A stretch of 62,526 nt of DNA. It comes from Chlorobiota bacterium (GTDB taxonomy: Bacteria; Bacteroidota; Bacteroidia; Bacteroidales; F082). A program made the translations under genes and the position numbers. Within the stretch, counting starts at the first letter, position 1; every line of letters begins with the position of its first letter. The notes under the pieces are model-generated. The model was not told the origin of the DNA. It was given only the letters and a program-made list of their open reading frames with translations, and did no database searches. Below are positions 8,336-15,697 of this stretch, piece after piece. The stretch lies in NCBI GenBank assembly GCA_030596395.1, contig JAUVKF010000010.1, forward strand, positions 1-62,526, read 5' to 3'.

Positions 8336-8895
8336 TATACTAATCTTGTAACAACGAACCAGGCAAGTTCTGGTGAGAGAACGAAGGTATTAAAAAGTGA
8401 GAACACAAAATTTATCTATACAACCTCAATCTTTGACACTTCGGTTAAGTATCTTGCTTTGTCATCCAGTGTTTCCTAAAAGCTGTCAGCCTGGTGCTGT
8501 AATCTTTCTTTGTAACATCGGGAAAAGATACCAACTACATATATCAACGTGAATTCGATATAAGAATTTATGATAATATTCTGCAAACATGAACTGTAAA
8601 CAAGCTATTCTAAAACCTGCAGTGATGCCCGCCTTAACCGGACGGGCAGGGATGAATGTGCCAAAGGCACTCCCATGGAGGAATATTGGATGGAAAATAA
8701 AATAATAACTTCTCCATTATTCCCTTATTCCAAATCATCATGAAATATTGCACACAGATTAGCAGTTAAATAATAATATTGCTTATGTCGAACAGACGTT
8801 ATTAGGATACAGGTTTAAGTTTTTAACTTAAGCTTTACAATCAACGGCTTAAGTCTCAGACTTGTACCAAAGAGTATTTACGTCTGGTAAAAAGG
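8336..8895. other. Intergenic stretch with no intact gene
   Basis: No intact gene is seen in these 560 bases. A short minus-strand open piece near 8460-8540 (FPDVTKKDYSTRLTAFRKHW) is protein-like but lacks a start and is unassigned. The palindrome cluster at 8626-8680 is listed separately. Confidence 0.5.
8626..8680. repeat. REP-like palindrome cluster
   Basis: TGCCCG (8626-8631) pairs with CGGGCA (8643-8648). It is followed by GTGCCAAAGGCAC (8658-8670), a palindrome with 5-bp arms, and CTCCCATGGAG (8670-8680). The second part is related to 4368-4390, so this is a dispersed element. Confidence 0.5.
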
Positions 8896-9759
8896 CTAGT
8901 CGTGAGCTTGAATTTCGCTTTTTCTTTTCCCAAAGAAACCAATGACAACAAGGATTATAAAAACGCTAAAGATTAACAACATCTCAAACCAATATTTTCC
9001 GGGTTCCACCCAAATTTCTTTGAAGATATTCCAACGACCGAGTATTTCCACAAAATTCCAAAAGATAATTACTGTTGGAATAGCATATCGGATAGCATAT
9101 CCTATTTTCGTGATTCTCAAAAGCTTAATGAACAAATACCCTGACCAGAGCAATGAACCAAAAGCAATAATATAAGTTACAGGATGACGATCGCCAAAGA
9201 AGTTGGAATCATAAGCAAATAATAATACCAGGTAAAAAGTCCAAAGCAGGGCAATTAACTCCATCACTGTAGTCATTGTAAAATTATGCGATACCGGTTG
9301 CAATTTTATAGCATTACGGATCTTAAGTTTTTGCTGAAACCAGTTAAAAAATTTACAGCCCGATTTTGAACTCAGGAAATAAAACATCATTATTATGGCC
9401 CAAAAACCAATGGATGATGGCATAATTAGATATTCAGGCTTTGTAACTACTTCTCCGTTTACAATGAGCGGTTCTACTCCAAATCTGTTGGCATAGTATA
9501 CATAAGCAAATTCAATCCAGCCCGTCCAGATAAATAAACCGCCAAAGAGGCCAAGAAAAGTCGAGTTTGCTTCTTTGTCGATGATCGTCCCCCAAACAAC
9601 TAAGCCAAAACCTATTATACCCAAAATAACGGCAGCATGATATACGTATTCATGACCAAAAGATTTCTCCATAATGATCATGGCTGCATGGCCAAGTGGC
9701 ATTGTAAACAATACAATTAAAAAAGCTATAATTCCGATTAGAGGTTTTTTGATCTTCAT
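8896..9759 (-). CDS. Multi-pass membrane protein of unknown function
   Basis: The start at 9759 (MKIKKPLIGIIAFLIVLF) gives 287 residues; an ATG at 9783 adds only eight. About seven hydrophobic segments are visible: near 8-28, 40-60, 66-88, 115-135, 168-190, 200-220, 230-247 and 255-278. Between them are short aromatic-rich loops such as FLGLFGGLFIWTGWIEFAYV. No enzymatic motif or transporter signature was recognised. The C-terminus is basic (GKRKSEIQAHD), suggesting a cytoplasmic tail. A Bacteroidota -7 box lies 21 nt upstream. Confidence 0.75.
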   Translation of the reverse strand: MKIKKPLIGIIAFLIVLFTMPLGHAAMIIMEKSFGHEYVYHAAVILGIIGFGLVVWGTIIDKEANSTFLGLFGGLFIWTGWIEFAYVYYANRFGVEPLIVNGEVVTKPEYLIMPSSIGFWAIIMMFYFLSSKSGCKFFNWFQQKLKIRNAIKLQPVSHNFTMTTVMELIALLWTFYLVLLFAYDSNFFGDRHPVTYIIAFGSLLWSGYLFIKLLRITKIGYAIRYAIPTVIIFWNFVEILGRWNIFKEIWVEPGKYWFEMLLIFSVFIILVVIGFFGKRKSEIQAHD

Positions 9760-9780
9760 TTTATACGAATAAAACAGTTG

Positions 9781-9788
9781 CAAAACTA
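9781..9788 (-). promoter_or_regulatory. Candidate Bacteroidota -7 box
   Basis: TAGTTTTG on the minus strand fits TAnnTTTG and lies 21 nt before ATG 9759. A second match (TACATTTG, 9816-9823) lies further upstream. Confidence 0.4.
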
Positions 9789-9955
9789 AACTGTTTTATG
9801 AGTTCCTGCAATACCCAAATGTAGTGATTCTTTTAGGGTTTTATCCTATGTTTTTAAATTGTTTTAAAGGGTCCCCAGGCGGTCAATTGAGGGTGGGCCG
9901 TATATTCGATTCTCTATAATTCCGCAAGCTAAATGTTTGTTTTACTTATGTTATT

Positions 9956-10366
9956 TTAAGTTTCAATTCTACTTGCTTTATTCTGTGATAACTTTTGGCA
10001 GATTAATGCCGCAATAAAAGCTTCAATCAAACCCAAAGGAGCGGCAATAAGCACAATACCTTCTGGTAGCAAACCCAGATTCCAAAGTACAATCCACAAC
10101 AATGGCAAAAACAAGAACCATGATAAAAAGGTAGTTTGCCACAGGTTGAATTTCCTGGAAAAGATAAATATGGTAGTTGCAAAAATAAATCCCCATATCA
10201 TCCAGATGATCATATTAATGGGTTCTTCGGGTAACACAATTCCAAGGTTTTGGTGGTGTTCAAGCCAGCACGGTTTTGCAAGAAATATCCATCTGAGCGT
10301 TTCGGAAAGATTGATCCAGATACCTGCCAAAAGAATTGGTAAAATTGTTTTTTTGAAATAGTCCAT
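9956..10366 (-). CDS. Small four-helix membrane protein of unknown function
   Basis: 136 residues with four hydrophobic segments (about 6-25, 48-68, 76-98 and 102-125). The sequence is rich in Trp and Pro (e.g. MIIWMIWGFIFATTIFIFS). I know no family for it. It follows the T9SS cargo gene at 10400-12421 by 33 nt on the same strand, so the two could share a transcript, with this gene second. Confidence 0.65.
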   Translation of the reverse strand: MDYFKKTILPILLAGIWINLSETLRWIFLAKPCWLEHHQNLGIVLPEEPINMIIWMIWGFIFATTIFIFSRKFNLWQTTFLSWFLFLPLLWIVLWNLGLLPEGIVLIAAPLGLIEAFIAALICQKLSQNKASRIET

Positions 10367-10399
10367 GATTATTCCTTTTGTTAAAATATAAATTTCCGT

Positions 10400-12421
10400 T
10401 TAATACTTGATCAACTTTCCTGTAAAGGTAGTATTTTCATTCTCCAGTCTGTAGTAGTAAATTCCAGGGGGAAACCTGCTACCATCTACACTAATCATGG
10501 AAACATCTGAAGAGGACGTTTTTTTTGTTATTGAAACTATTTCTTTACCCATACTATTAAATATCTTCAATACAACATCCCCGCTTTTCAAATTCAAAAA
10601 TTCACAGCTTATTTGACTGGTAAATGGGTTTGGATATATTTTTACTTCATGATCAGTCAGTTTGATGTTGTGCACATCTAAAATCTCAGGTAGCAGGGTG
10701 AATGGTTTAGTAGCTGTCATGGTATTGTCCCAATTGTCGGTCAGGTCAAGCTTCAGGAAATAGGCGCCCGGTTCAAGTCCTTGTGTATTCCAGTCAACAA
10801 GTACATCATCCCTCACCTCTGTTTCCATTTGGGTTCCAATCATATACCACTTGGTTGTGTCATCAGCCCTTTGGTAATACATGGTATAATGGCCAAAATC
10901 CATCAGTTCACTATCAACTCCTTTATCAATCCATGCTGATCCAAATATGGGCACTACAGAATTGACAAAGCCGGAAACAGGAGAAATAATATTTGCCATC
11001 CAGATAACTGATCCGGCATCATATGTAGGTGCTTCGGTGGTTGATGATTGAATCAGCATCAGCACTGAATTCTCCAATGCCTGAACCAGGCCGTTCATCA
11101 TGGTTGAATAAGCAAATATCAAAAAGCTATTCCCACCGCTTCGTAAAGAAGATGCAAGTGAAGAAAAACCAATTACTGTAAATGTTGTATCGGTTGTAAA
11201 AATGTATCCCCCGCTCCCATCAATAAATGAATTATACGCATTGACAACCGACTGCCCCATTACGCCGATTTCTCCTAAAATGCAACCTTGAATATCAACC
11301 ACTACGGTATCAAATGTATAAATGCTCCAGGTCATTACATCGCAATTGTTAAGGTGAAAATAGCGGTCGTCAAGCGGTGCCGTAAAATTATCGTAATGGT
11401 TATTATTCACCAGGCCACTTACATCCGATGAATCACTTCCTTCAAACCATAACCCGATTGCCCTGAGTTCTGAATCAGTAATAGTCACATCCGACCCGTT
11501 TGATGGCATCAATCCCCACATCACTTCCTTACAGTTGTTAATTTGAATATCGTATTCTACTCCACTCACACCAGTTTCAGATTTATTAAAACTATAGGCT
11601 TCCACATCATCTCCATCAGGAAACGATACATCAATTTCTGCTTCCTCACCGAACTGGTGCCACAACAGAACAGTTTTAGCGCGATCTATTTCCAGGTTTA
11701 CGCTATCAGAAATAATAAACTCCCCGGCAACATCAACTGAATCAATAATAATGCTGGATTGATTGTACATACTGATAGTCGAAAAATCAGGTTTTGTCAC
11801 ATTGTCAAATAAAAGCAGTGCTGAATTTACCGTTGCCATATTATGTACCAGTCCACCAAAATCCAAAGTTGATTGGTGAATTTCCATAACTGAATTGCCA
11901 GTAAGGATTATATTTCGCTGATAGAAATACTCTTGTGGGAAAAAGAGATAAGAAGAGTTAGCAATTACCTGCGCATCCTGAAGTGTATAAATATTGCCAA
12001 GTATTGTAGCATGTGCATTTTGAAACTTGAGCACACCATCTCCCAATACGATAATGGGTCCCGGATGAAACCACTCTGAATCAATAATCAATTCATCGCC
12101 TAGTGTAAAACCTATCACCAGTGTATCACCAAGGTAAACGGTGTCAGATGATCTGACAGACGATGTTAATTTAGCCAGCCTGTCTTTAATCTCAAGAATA
12201 TCGGTCAATGACCGTTCTATTTTTTTAAAATCATTAGTTACCTGTACGACAGACTTTTCATTTATTCTCGCTTTTTCCATAAACTGCTGTTGCAAAACCT
12301 TATTGGCATTTTTGAGATCATTAATGAAAAGATTTCTATTTCCGAACTGAGAATAGGACTGAAAAGACAAAAAGAGAATGGTTATTGCAATAAGTTGCTT
12401 TAGATTGTTATTATTTTTCAT
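10400..12421 (-). CDS. Secreted beta-helix-like T9SS cargo protein
   Basis: The 673-residue product starts with a signal peptide (MKNNNNLKQLIAITILFLSF) and a short heptad-like region (about 35-90, NANKVLQQQF...IERSLTDILEIKDRL) that may form a coiled coil. Residues about 95-500 are repeats of roughly 20-25 residues with alternating hydrophobics and Asn/Ser turns (e.g. NNCDVMTWSIYTFDTVVVDI), which suggests a right-handed parallel beta-helix. A beta-sandwich follows, and the last 80 residues are a type A T9SS tail (IYPNPFTSQI ... PPGIYYYRLE ... GKLIKY). It is likely exported and attached to the cell surface. Substrate or binding partner cannot be inferred. Confidence 0.85.
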   Translation of the reverse strand: MKNNNNLKQLIAITILFLSFQSYSQFGNRNLFINDLKNANKVLQQQFMEKARINEKSVVQVTNDFKKIERSLTDILEIKDRLAKLTSSVRSSDTVYLGDTLVIGFTLGDELIIDSEWFHPGPIIVLGDGVLKFQNAHATILGNIYTLQDAQVIANSSYLFFPQEYFYQRNIILTGNSVMEIHQSTLDFGGLVHNMATVNSALLLFDNVTKPDFSTISMYNQSSIIIDSVDVAGEFIISDSVNLEIDRAKTVLLWHQFGEEAEIDVSFPDGDDVEAYSFNKSETGVSGVEYDIQINNCKEVMWGLMPSNGSDVTITDSELRAIGLWFEGSDSSDVSGLVNNNHYDNFTAPLDDRYFHLNNCDVMTWSIYTFDTVVVDIQGCILGEIGVMGQSVVNAYNSFIDGSGGYIFTTDTTFTVIGFSSLASSLRSGGNSFLIFAYSTMMNGLVQALENSVLMLIQSSTTEAPTYDAGSVIWMANIISPVSGFVNSVVPIFGSAWIDKGVDSELMDFGHYTMYYQRADDTTKWYMIGTQMETEVRDDVLVDWNTQGLEPGAYFLKLDLTDNWDNTMTATKPFTLLPEILDVHNIKLTDHEVKIYPNPFTSQISCEFLNLKSGDVVLKIFNSMGKEIVSITKKTSSSDVSMISVDGSRFPPGIYYYRLENENTTFTGKLIKY

Positions 12422-12634
12422 TTGTTTAACAAGTTATGGTTGTTTGACTAATAGTAATTCATCAAAGCGAAACTGTTAGCTCTAATTAGTAGCATAAAAA
12501 CATGTTGTATATAACAGGCATGTCATAATAACGAAGAAATTATTAATGTATTCCACAAGTTTCTCAAGCTACAAGATTTCTATTCTGTTTCAGAAACAAA
12601 CTTAAAGATTTAACTTCAAAATGATACTTGTGTC
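12422..12634. other. Divergent intergenic region, left part
   Basis: Together with the mapped elements at 12635-12739 this makes a 323-bp gap between divergent genes. No gene is seen in it. One loose inverted motif, ACATGTTGTATATAACAGGC, occurs near 12508. Confidence 0.5.
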
Positions 12635-12692
12635 AAGTCAAGCATTATCTGATTAGGTTTAATGATTATAAATATCATTTTTAGCTTGACTT
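12635..12692. repeat. Inverted repeat upstream of the Rrf2 operon
   Basis: AAGTCAAGC (12635-12643) is the exact reverse complement of GCTTGACTT (12684-12692), with 40 nt between. The right arm contains the TTGAC that serves as the likely upstream promoter element. It could be a distal operator or a looping site. Confidence 0.5.
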
Positions 12693-12715
12693 AGCTGAAT
12701 AAGGAAGTATCTTTG
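12684..12715 (+). promoter_or_regulatory. Candidate promoter of the Rrf2-oxidoreductase operon
   Basis: TTGAC at 12687-12691 and TATCTTTG at 12708-12715 fit the Bacteroidota -33 (TTG) and -7 (TAnnTTTG) boxes with the usual spacing. Transcription would start near 12721, about 24 nt before the ATG. Confidence 0.55.
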
Positions 12716-12725
12716 ATCTTAAATA

Positions 12726-12739
12726 ATACCTCCAGGTAT
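12726..12739. promoter_or_regulatory. Candidate Rrf2 operator (perfect palindrome)
   Basis: ATACCT-CC-AGGTAT is a perfect 6+6 palindrome. It lies just after the predicted transcription start and 5 nt before the ATG of the Rrf2 gene. A repressor bound there would block transcription of the whole operon, giving autoregulation. That the Rrf2 protein binds it is an inference from position. Confidence 0.55.
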
Positions 12740-12744
12740 CATTT

Positions 12745-13173
12745 ATGAATTTTTCCAAAACAACAGAATACGCTCTCAGGATAATGAGCTTTATGGCAAT
12801 TGATGAGAAAAGGCTGTATAGCTCAAACGAAGTTTTCAAAAGTCTTAAAATTCCCTTCAGGTATTTAAGGAAGTTGTTGATACTCTTATCAAAAAATGGG
12901 CTACTGGTAAGTGTACAGGGGAAAAACGGAGGTTATAGGATAGCTAAAAACCTTGTCGACATATCCCTGTTGGATATTATTCAGACAGTTGGGGATGATC
13001 AGGTAATTAATAAATGCTTTTTTGGATTTGAAGGTTGCGCTTTTGAAAAAAAATGTGCAATACATGATAAATGGGCGGCAGTTCGTGAACACATTAATGA
13101 TGTTCTGAGCTCAACCACCCTTGCCGAGTTAAAGGAATCCGGACCACAAAGTTTTATTTCAAATAATAATTAA
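12745..13173 (+). CDS. Rrf2-family transcriptional regulator with Fe-S cysteines
   Basis: 142 residues with the Rrf2 winged helix (MNFSKTTEYALRIMSFMAID ... IPFRYLRKLLILLSKNGLL ... GKNGGYRIAK). Three cysteines, Cys91, Cys98 and Cys104 (CX6CX5C), match the cluster-binding positions of NsrR and IscR. NsrR proteins sense nitric oxide through such a cluster, whereas IscR senses cluster supply. The gene leads a three-gene operon, 23 nt before a subunit-II-like gene and an oxidoreductase gene, which favours a respiratory-gas sensor. Start ATG 12745 is the natural one. The stimulus is inferred, not shown. Confidence 0.88.
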   Translation: MNFSKTTEYALRIMSFMAIDEKRLYSSNEVFKSLKIPFRYLRKLLILLSKNGLLVSVQGKNGGYRIAKNLVDISLLDIIQTVGDDQVINKCFFGFEGCAFEKKCAIHDKWAAVREHINDVLSSTTLAELKESGPQSFISNNN

Positions 13174-13196
13174 GTATTAACTAAAAACAAATAATT

Positions 13197-13751
13197 ATGG
13201 TTGATTCACAATTAGTTCTTTACGGACAAACAATTGCGTATACCTGTTATGCGATTGTAATTATCCTGGTGATGGGCTGGTTTGGTATAAAAATTACCAA
13301 ATCAGGAAAGAGTAGCAAGGCAAGTCATGCGCTCTTTTACACTTTTGTTGGGCTTCTGGTGGTGTTGGGAGTTTCCCTTCATATCGTAACCTACAATACT
13401 ATTCCGTGGGCCCCGATGGATATCAACAGGGCCGATATTAAACCTGACAAGGTGTTTGATATCACAGTAGCAAATCATCAATTTATTTTACCCTCTGAGA
13501 AGCTTGTCATCAATGTGGGTGAAAAAGCCTTGTTTGATGTTACATCGAAAGATCTCACCTATGGATTTGGAGTATTCAGAAGTGATAACTCAATGATTTT
13601 CCAGATGCAGGTTGTTCCGGGTCACAGGAACGATATATTATGGCAATTCGAAAAACCGGGAGTTTATACCATCCGGTCCACAGAATATTCTGGACCAAAA
13701 GGTGCCCAGATGATCTTAAAAGATGTAATTGAAGTTACAGCAAATGAATAA
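13197..13751 (+). CDS. Cytochrome oxidase subunit II-like cupredoxin without a CuA site
   Basis: 184 residues: two membrane helices (about 8-30 and 46-64) and a periplasmic cupredoxin domain (about 85-182). The fold markers GEKALFDVTSKDLTYGFGVF and PGVYTIRSTEYSGPKGAQM align with subunit II of B-type oxidases. The CuA ligands are replaced: the first His is Tyr122, the two Cys are Ser161 and Ser165, and the second His is gone, with only Met172 kept. So it should not bind CuA and would not accept electrons from cytochrome c that way. It sits 35 nt before the catalytic subunit and probably assembles with it. Quinol may be the donor. Confidence 0.85.
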   Translation: MVDSQLVLYGQTIAYTCYAIVIILVMGWFGIKITKSGKSSKASHALFYTFVGLLVVLGVSLHIVTYNTIPWAPMDINRADIKPDKVFDITVANHQFILPSEKLVINVGEKALFDVTSKDLTYGFGVFRSDNSMIFQMQVVPGHRNDILWQFEKPGVYTIRSTEYSGPKGAQMILKDVIEVTANE

Positions 13752-13786
13752 TTAAAGTTAAATTTTAAAAACCAAAAAATAAAGAT

Positions 13787-15418
13787 ATGAGTTTTAAAGA
13801 TACATTTATGAATGGTGAGCAAGGGCTTTTTAAGCCTGGAAGCTTAACCCCAATGCAGAAACTTATTCTCCGTTTTGTTGTAGTTGGCCTCATCTTTTAC
13901 GGATTTGCTGTAATAGAAGGAATGATCATGAGAATATATCAAATAGAACCAATCGCAGCAATTCCTGATTTTCAATATTTCGCTATACTTACTGCACACC
14001 CTTTGGTGGGTATATTTGGTTCAACCTATTCAATTGTTTTTGGAGCATTTCTATTTCTTGTTCCTTTCCTTATGAAAAAACCTTTATGGAGTTATAAATT
14101 GGGAAACTGGACATTTCTATTAATTACAATTGGAACGCTGACATTTTGGTTAGCGGGATTCATTTCACATTATGCACCACTGTACACGTTATACTGGCCT
14201 TTGCCTGCCGATTTCAGTCAGTTTAGTCCACTGGGAGGAACCTTTTTTATTGTGGGTATTGCCATTGTAATGTTGGGTGCCGTATTTTTTGTGATCAATA
14301 TTTTCAAAACAATTGCTTACACTCCTGAAGGAATGGAAAAACAACCTGCCGGGGCATTGTTAGCTGATGCAATCGGATATAGCGGATTAAGAAACTTATT
14401 CAGAAAGAAAGAAAAACAAAAGGAACATCTTGTGTCGCTTCCTGTTGCTGCTATTGCGAGGGGAACTGTTGACGTAGCATTAAATGCAGGTATTATTTTA
14501 TTTACCGGGGTGCTTATTCTGGTTTATCTGGTTGGACATCTTATAGGATTTGATTTAAAAGAGACAGCCATAGATGCTCTGCTTTATAAAAACTGGTTCT
14601 GGTGGGGACTGGATTTGATTGCAGATGGATTGGTGTTGATTTTTGTTGCCGGTACATGGTATCTGTTAGCGATGATGATCACAGGTAAAAAGCTGTTTAT
14701 GCAGAACATTGCAAGGGCAGCACTTCTGGTTGAACTTATTGTATCATGGACAGTTTGGTCACATCACCTGTTATCCGATCAGGCTCAACCTGCTATTCTA
14801 AAAATTGTTTCGGGTGAGTTAGTAACTGCTTTTGAGTTGATTACCCAGGGATTAGCATTCTATATTGTCCTAGCCACATTGTGGATGGCACGACCATTAA
14901 AGATGACAAACGAATTAAAGTTCTTATTGGGAGGCCTTTTAGGTTTTGCACTTGCTGTTCCGGCAGGTATCATGCAGGCCGATATCGGGCTGAACCGGAT
15001 CTTACATAATACACAATGGATTATTGGACCACACGTACACGTTGCTATTTTAGTAGGATTAACAATGACCCTTTATTCTGCTATATATATCCTTTTCCCG
15101 ATTGTAACCAATGGAGCAAAATTATATAGTCAGAAATTGGCCAACTTCCACTTTTGGGCACATTTAATTGGCGGTATCGGTATGGGTGCTTTTATGGGAA
15201 TGGCCGGTTTGGAAGGAATGCTCAGGCGGACAATTTACCTGAATGGTGAATTTAACCTGTACATGATCCTGGCCGGAATTTGCGGAGGATTGTTGTTGTT
15301 GGCATTTCTTGCATTCTTTTACAATATTGTAATGAGTATTGGCCTCAAAGGCGTTATCGGAATATTTACTCCTTCGAAATTAAATGTGAAGGATTTGGTA
15401 CCGGTTGAAGAGAGTTAG
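13787..15418 (+). CDS. Heme-copper oxidoreductase catalytic subunit, NO-reductase-like with altered metal site
   Basis: 543 residues, about 13-14 membrane helices. Low-spin heme ligands are His71 (TAHPLVGIFG) and His418, the high-spin heme ligand is His416 (WIIGPHVHVAI), and two metal-B ligands are His326-His327 (WTVWSHHLLSD). In the helix that holds the first metal-B His and the Tyr of O2 reductases, the sequence is WWGLDLIADGLVLI. Aligned with NorB WWVVHLWVEGVWEL, the His is Asp276 and the Glu is Asp280. There is no HPEVY motif, so the cross-linked Tyr of oxidases is absent. I infer NO reduction in the membrane, possibly of one of the recently proposed non-classical NOR families; another small substrate is possible. 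The Rrf2 partner fits this. Confidence 0.85.
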   Translation: MSFKDTFMNGEQGLFKPGSLTPMQKLILRFVVVGLIFYGFAVIEGMIMRIYQIEPIAAIPDFQYFAILTAHPLVGIFGSTYSIVFGAFLFLVPFLMKKPLWSYKLGNWTFLLITIGTLTFWLAGFISHYAPLYTLYWPLPADFSQFSPLGGTFFIVGIAIVMLGAVFFVINIFKTIAYTPEGMEKQPAGALLADAIGYSGLRNLFRKKEKQKEHLVSLPVAAIARGTVDVALNAGIILFTGVLILVYLVGHLIGFDLKETAIDALLYKNWFWWGLDLIADGLVLIFVAGTWYLLAMMITGKKLFMQNIARAALLVELIVSWTVWSHHLLSDQAQPAILKIVSGELVTAFELITQGLAFYIVLATLWMARPLKMTNELKFLLGGLLGFALAVPAGIMQADIGLNRILHNTQWIIGPHVHVAILVGLTMTLYSAIYILFPIVTNGAKLYSQKLANFHFWAHLIGGIGMGAFMGMAGLEGMLRRTIYLNGEFNLYMILAGICGGLLLLAFLAFFYNIVMSIGLKGVIGIFTPSKLNVKDLVPVEES

Positions 15419-15435
15419 CATTAATGATATACATA

Positions 15436-15468
15436 TTAAAAGCCCGGATTAAAAGTTCGGGTTTTTTA
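15436..15468. terminator. Bidirectional terminator after the oxidoreductase operon
   Basis: AAAAGCCCGGA pairs with the TTCGGG that follows AAAAG, and the stem is flanked by AAAA on the left and TTTTTT on the right. It closes the operon 20 nt after its stop. The rel gene on the other strand ends about 230 nt further on. Confidence 0.75.
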
Positions 15469-15529
15469 TTTTCTGCAATCATAGTTCAGTTTCAAACTGT
15501 AGTCTTATTGCGGGATGATAGTCATACTG

Positions 15530-15690
15530 GCTATTTCCATTATCAAGTATCAATCCTCCAGTATCCAGTATCAATCAGCATCTAGTATCAAGCATCCAGC
15601 ATCCCCGCTTTCGCTGTGCTACGAACGGGCAATCACCAATAACTCTTAACCAATAACTCTTAACTCTTAACCAGCATCCAGCATCCAGTA
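15530..15690. repeat. Short-unit degenerate repeat tract
   Basis: Units of the form CCAGTATC, AGCATCCAGCATC and AACTCTTAACCAATAACTC recur in loosely tandem fashion between two convergent genes. Similar but differently worded tracts occur at 23371-23545, 32818-32900 and 47600-47665. There is no fixed spacer length and no cas gene. Confidence 0.6.
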
Positions 15691-15697
15691 TCCAACT

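Noticed and set aside
13787..15418. Ordinary cytochrome c oxidase subunit I
   Set aside because: The HPEVY motif and its tyrosine are absent, and the subunit II lacks CuA ligands.
15530..15690. CRISPR array
   Set aside because: Repeat units vary in sequence and spacing, no spacer pattern exists and no cas genes are near; the same holds for 23371-23545.
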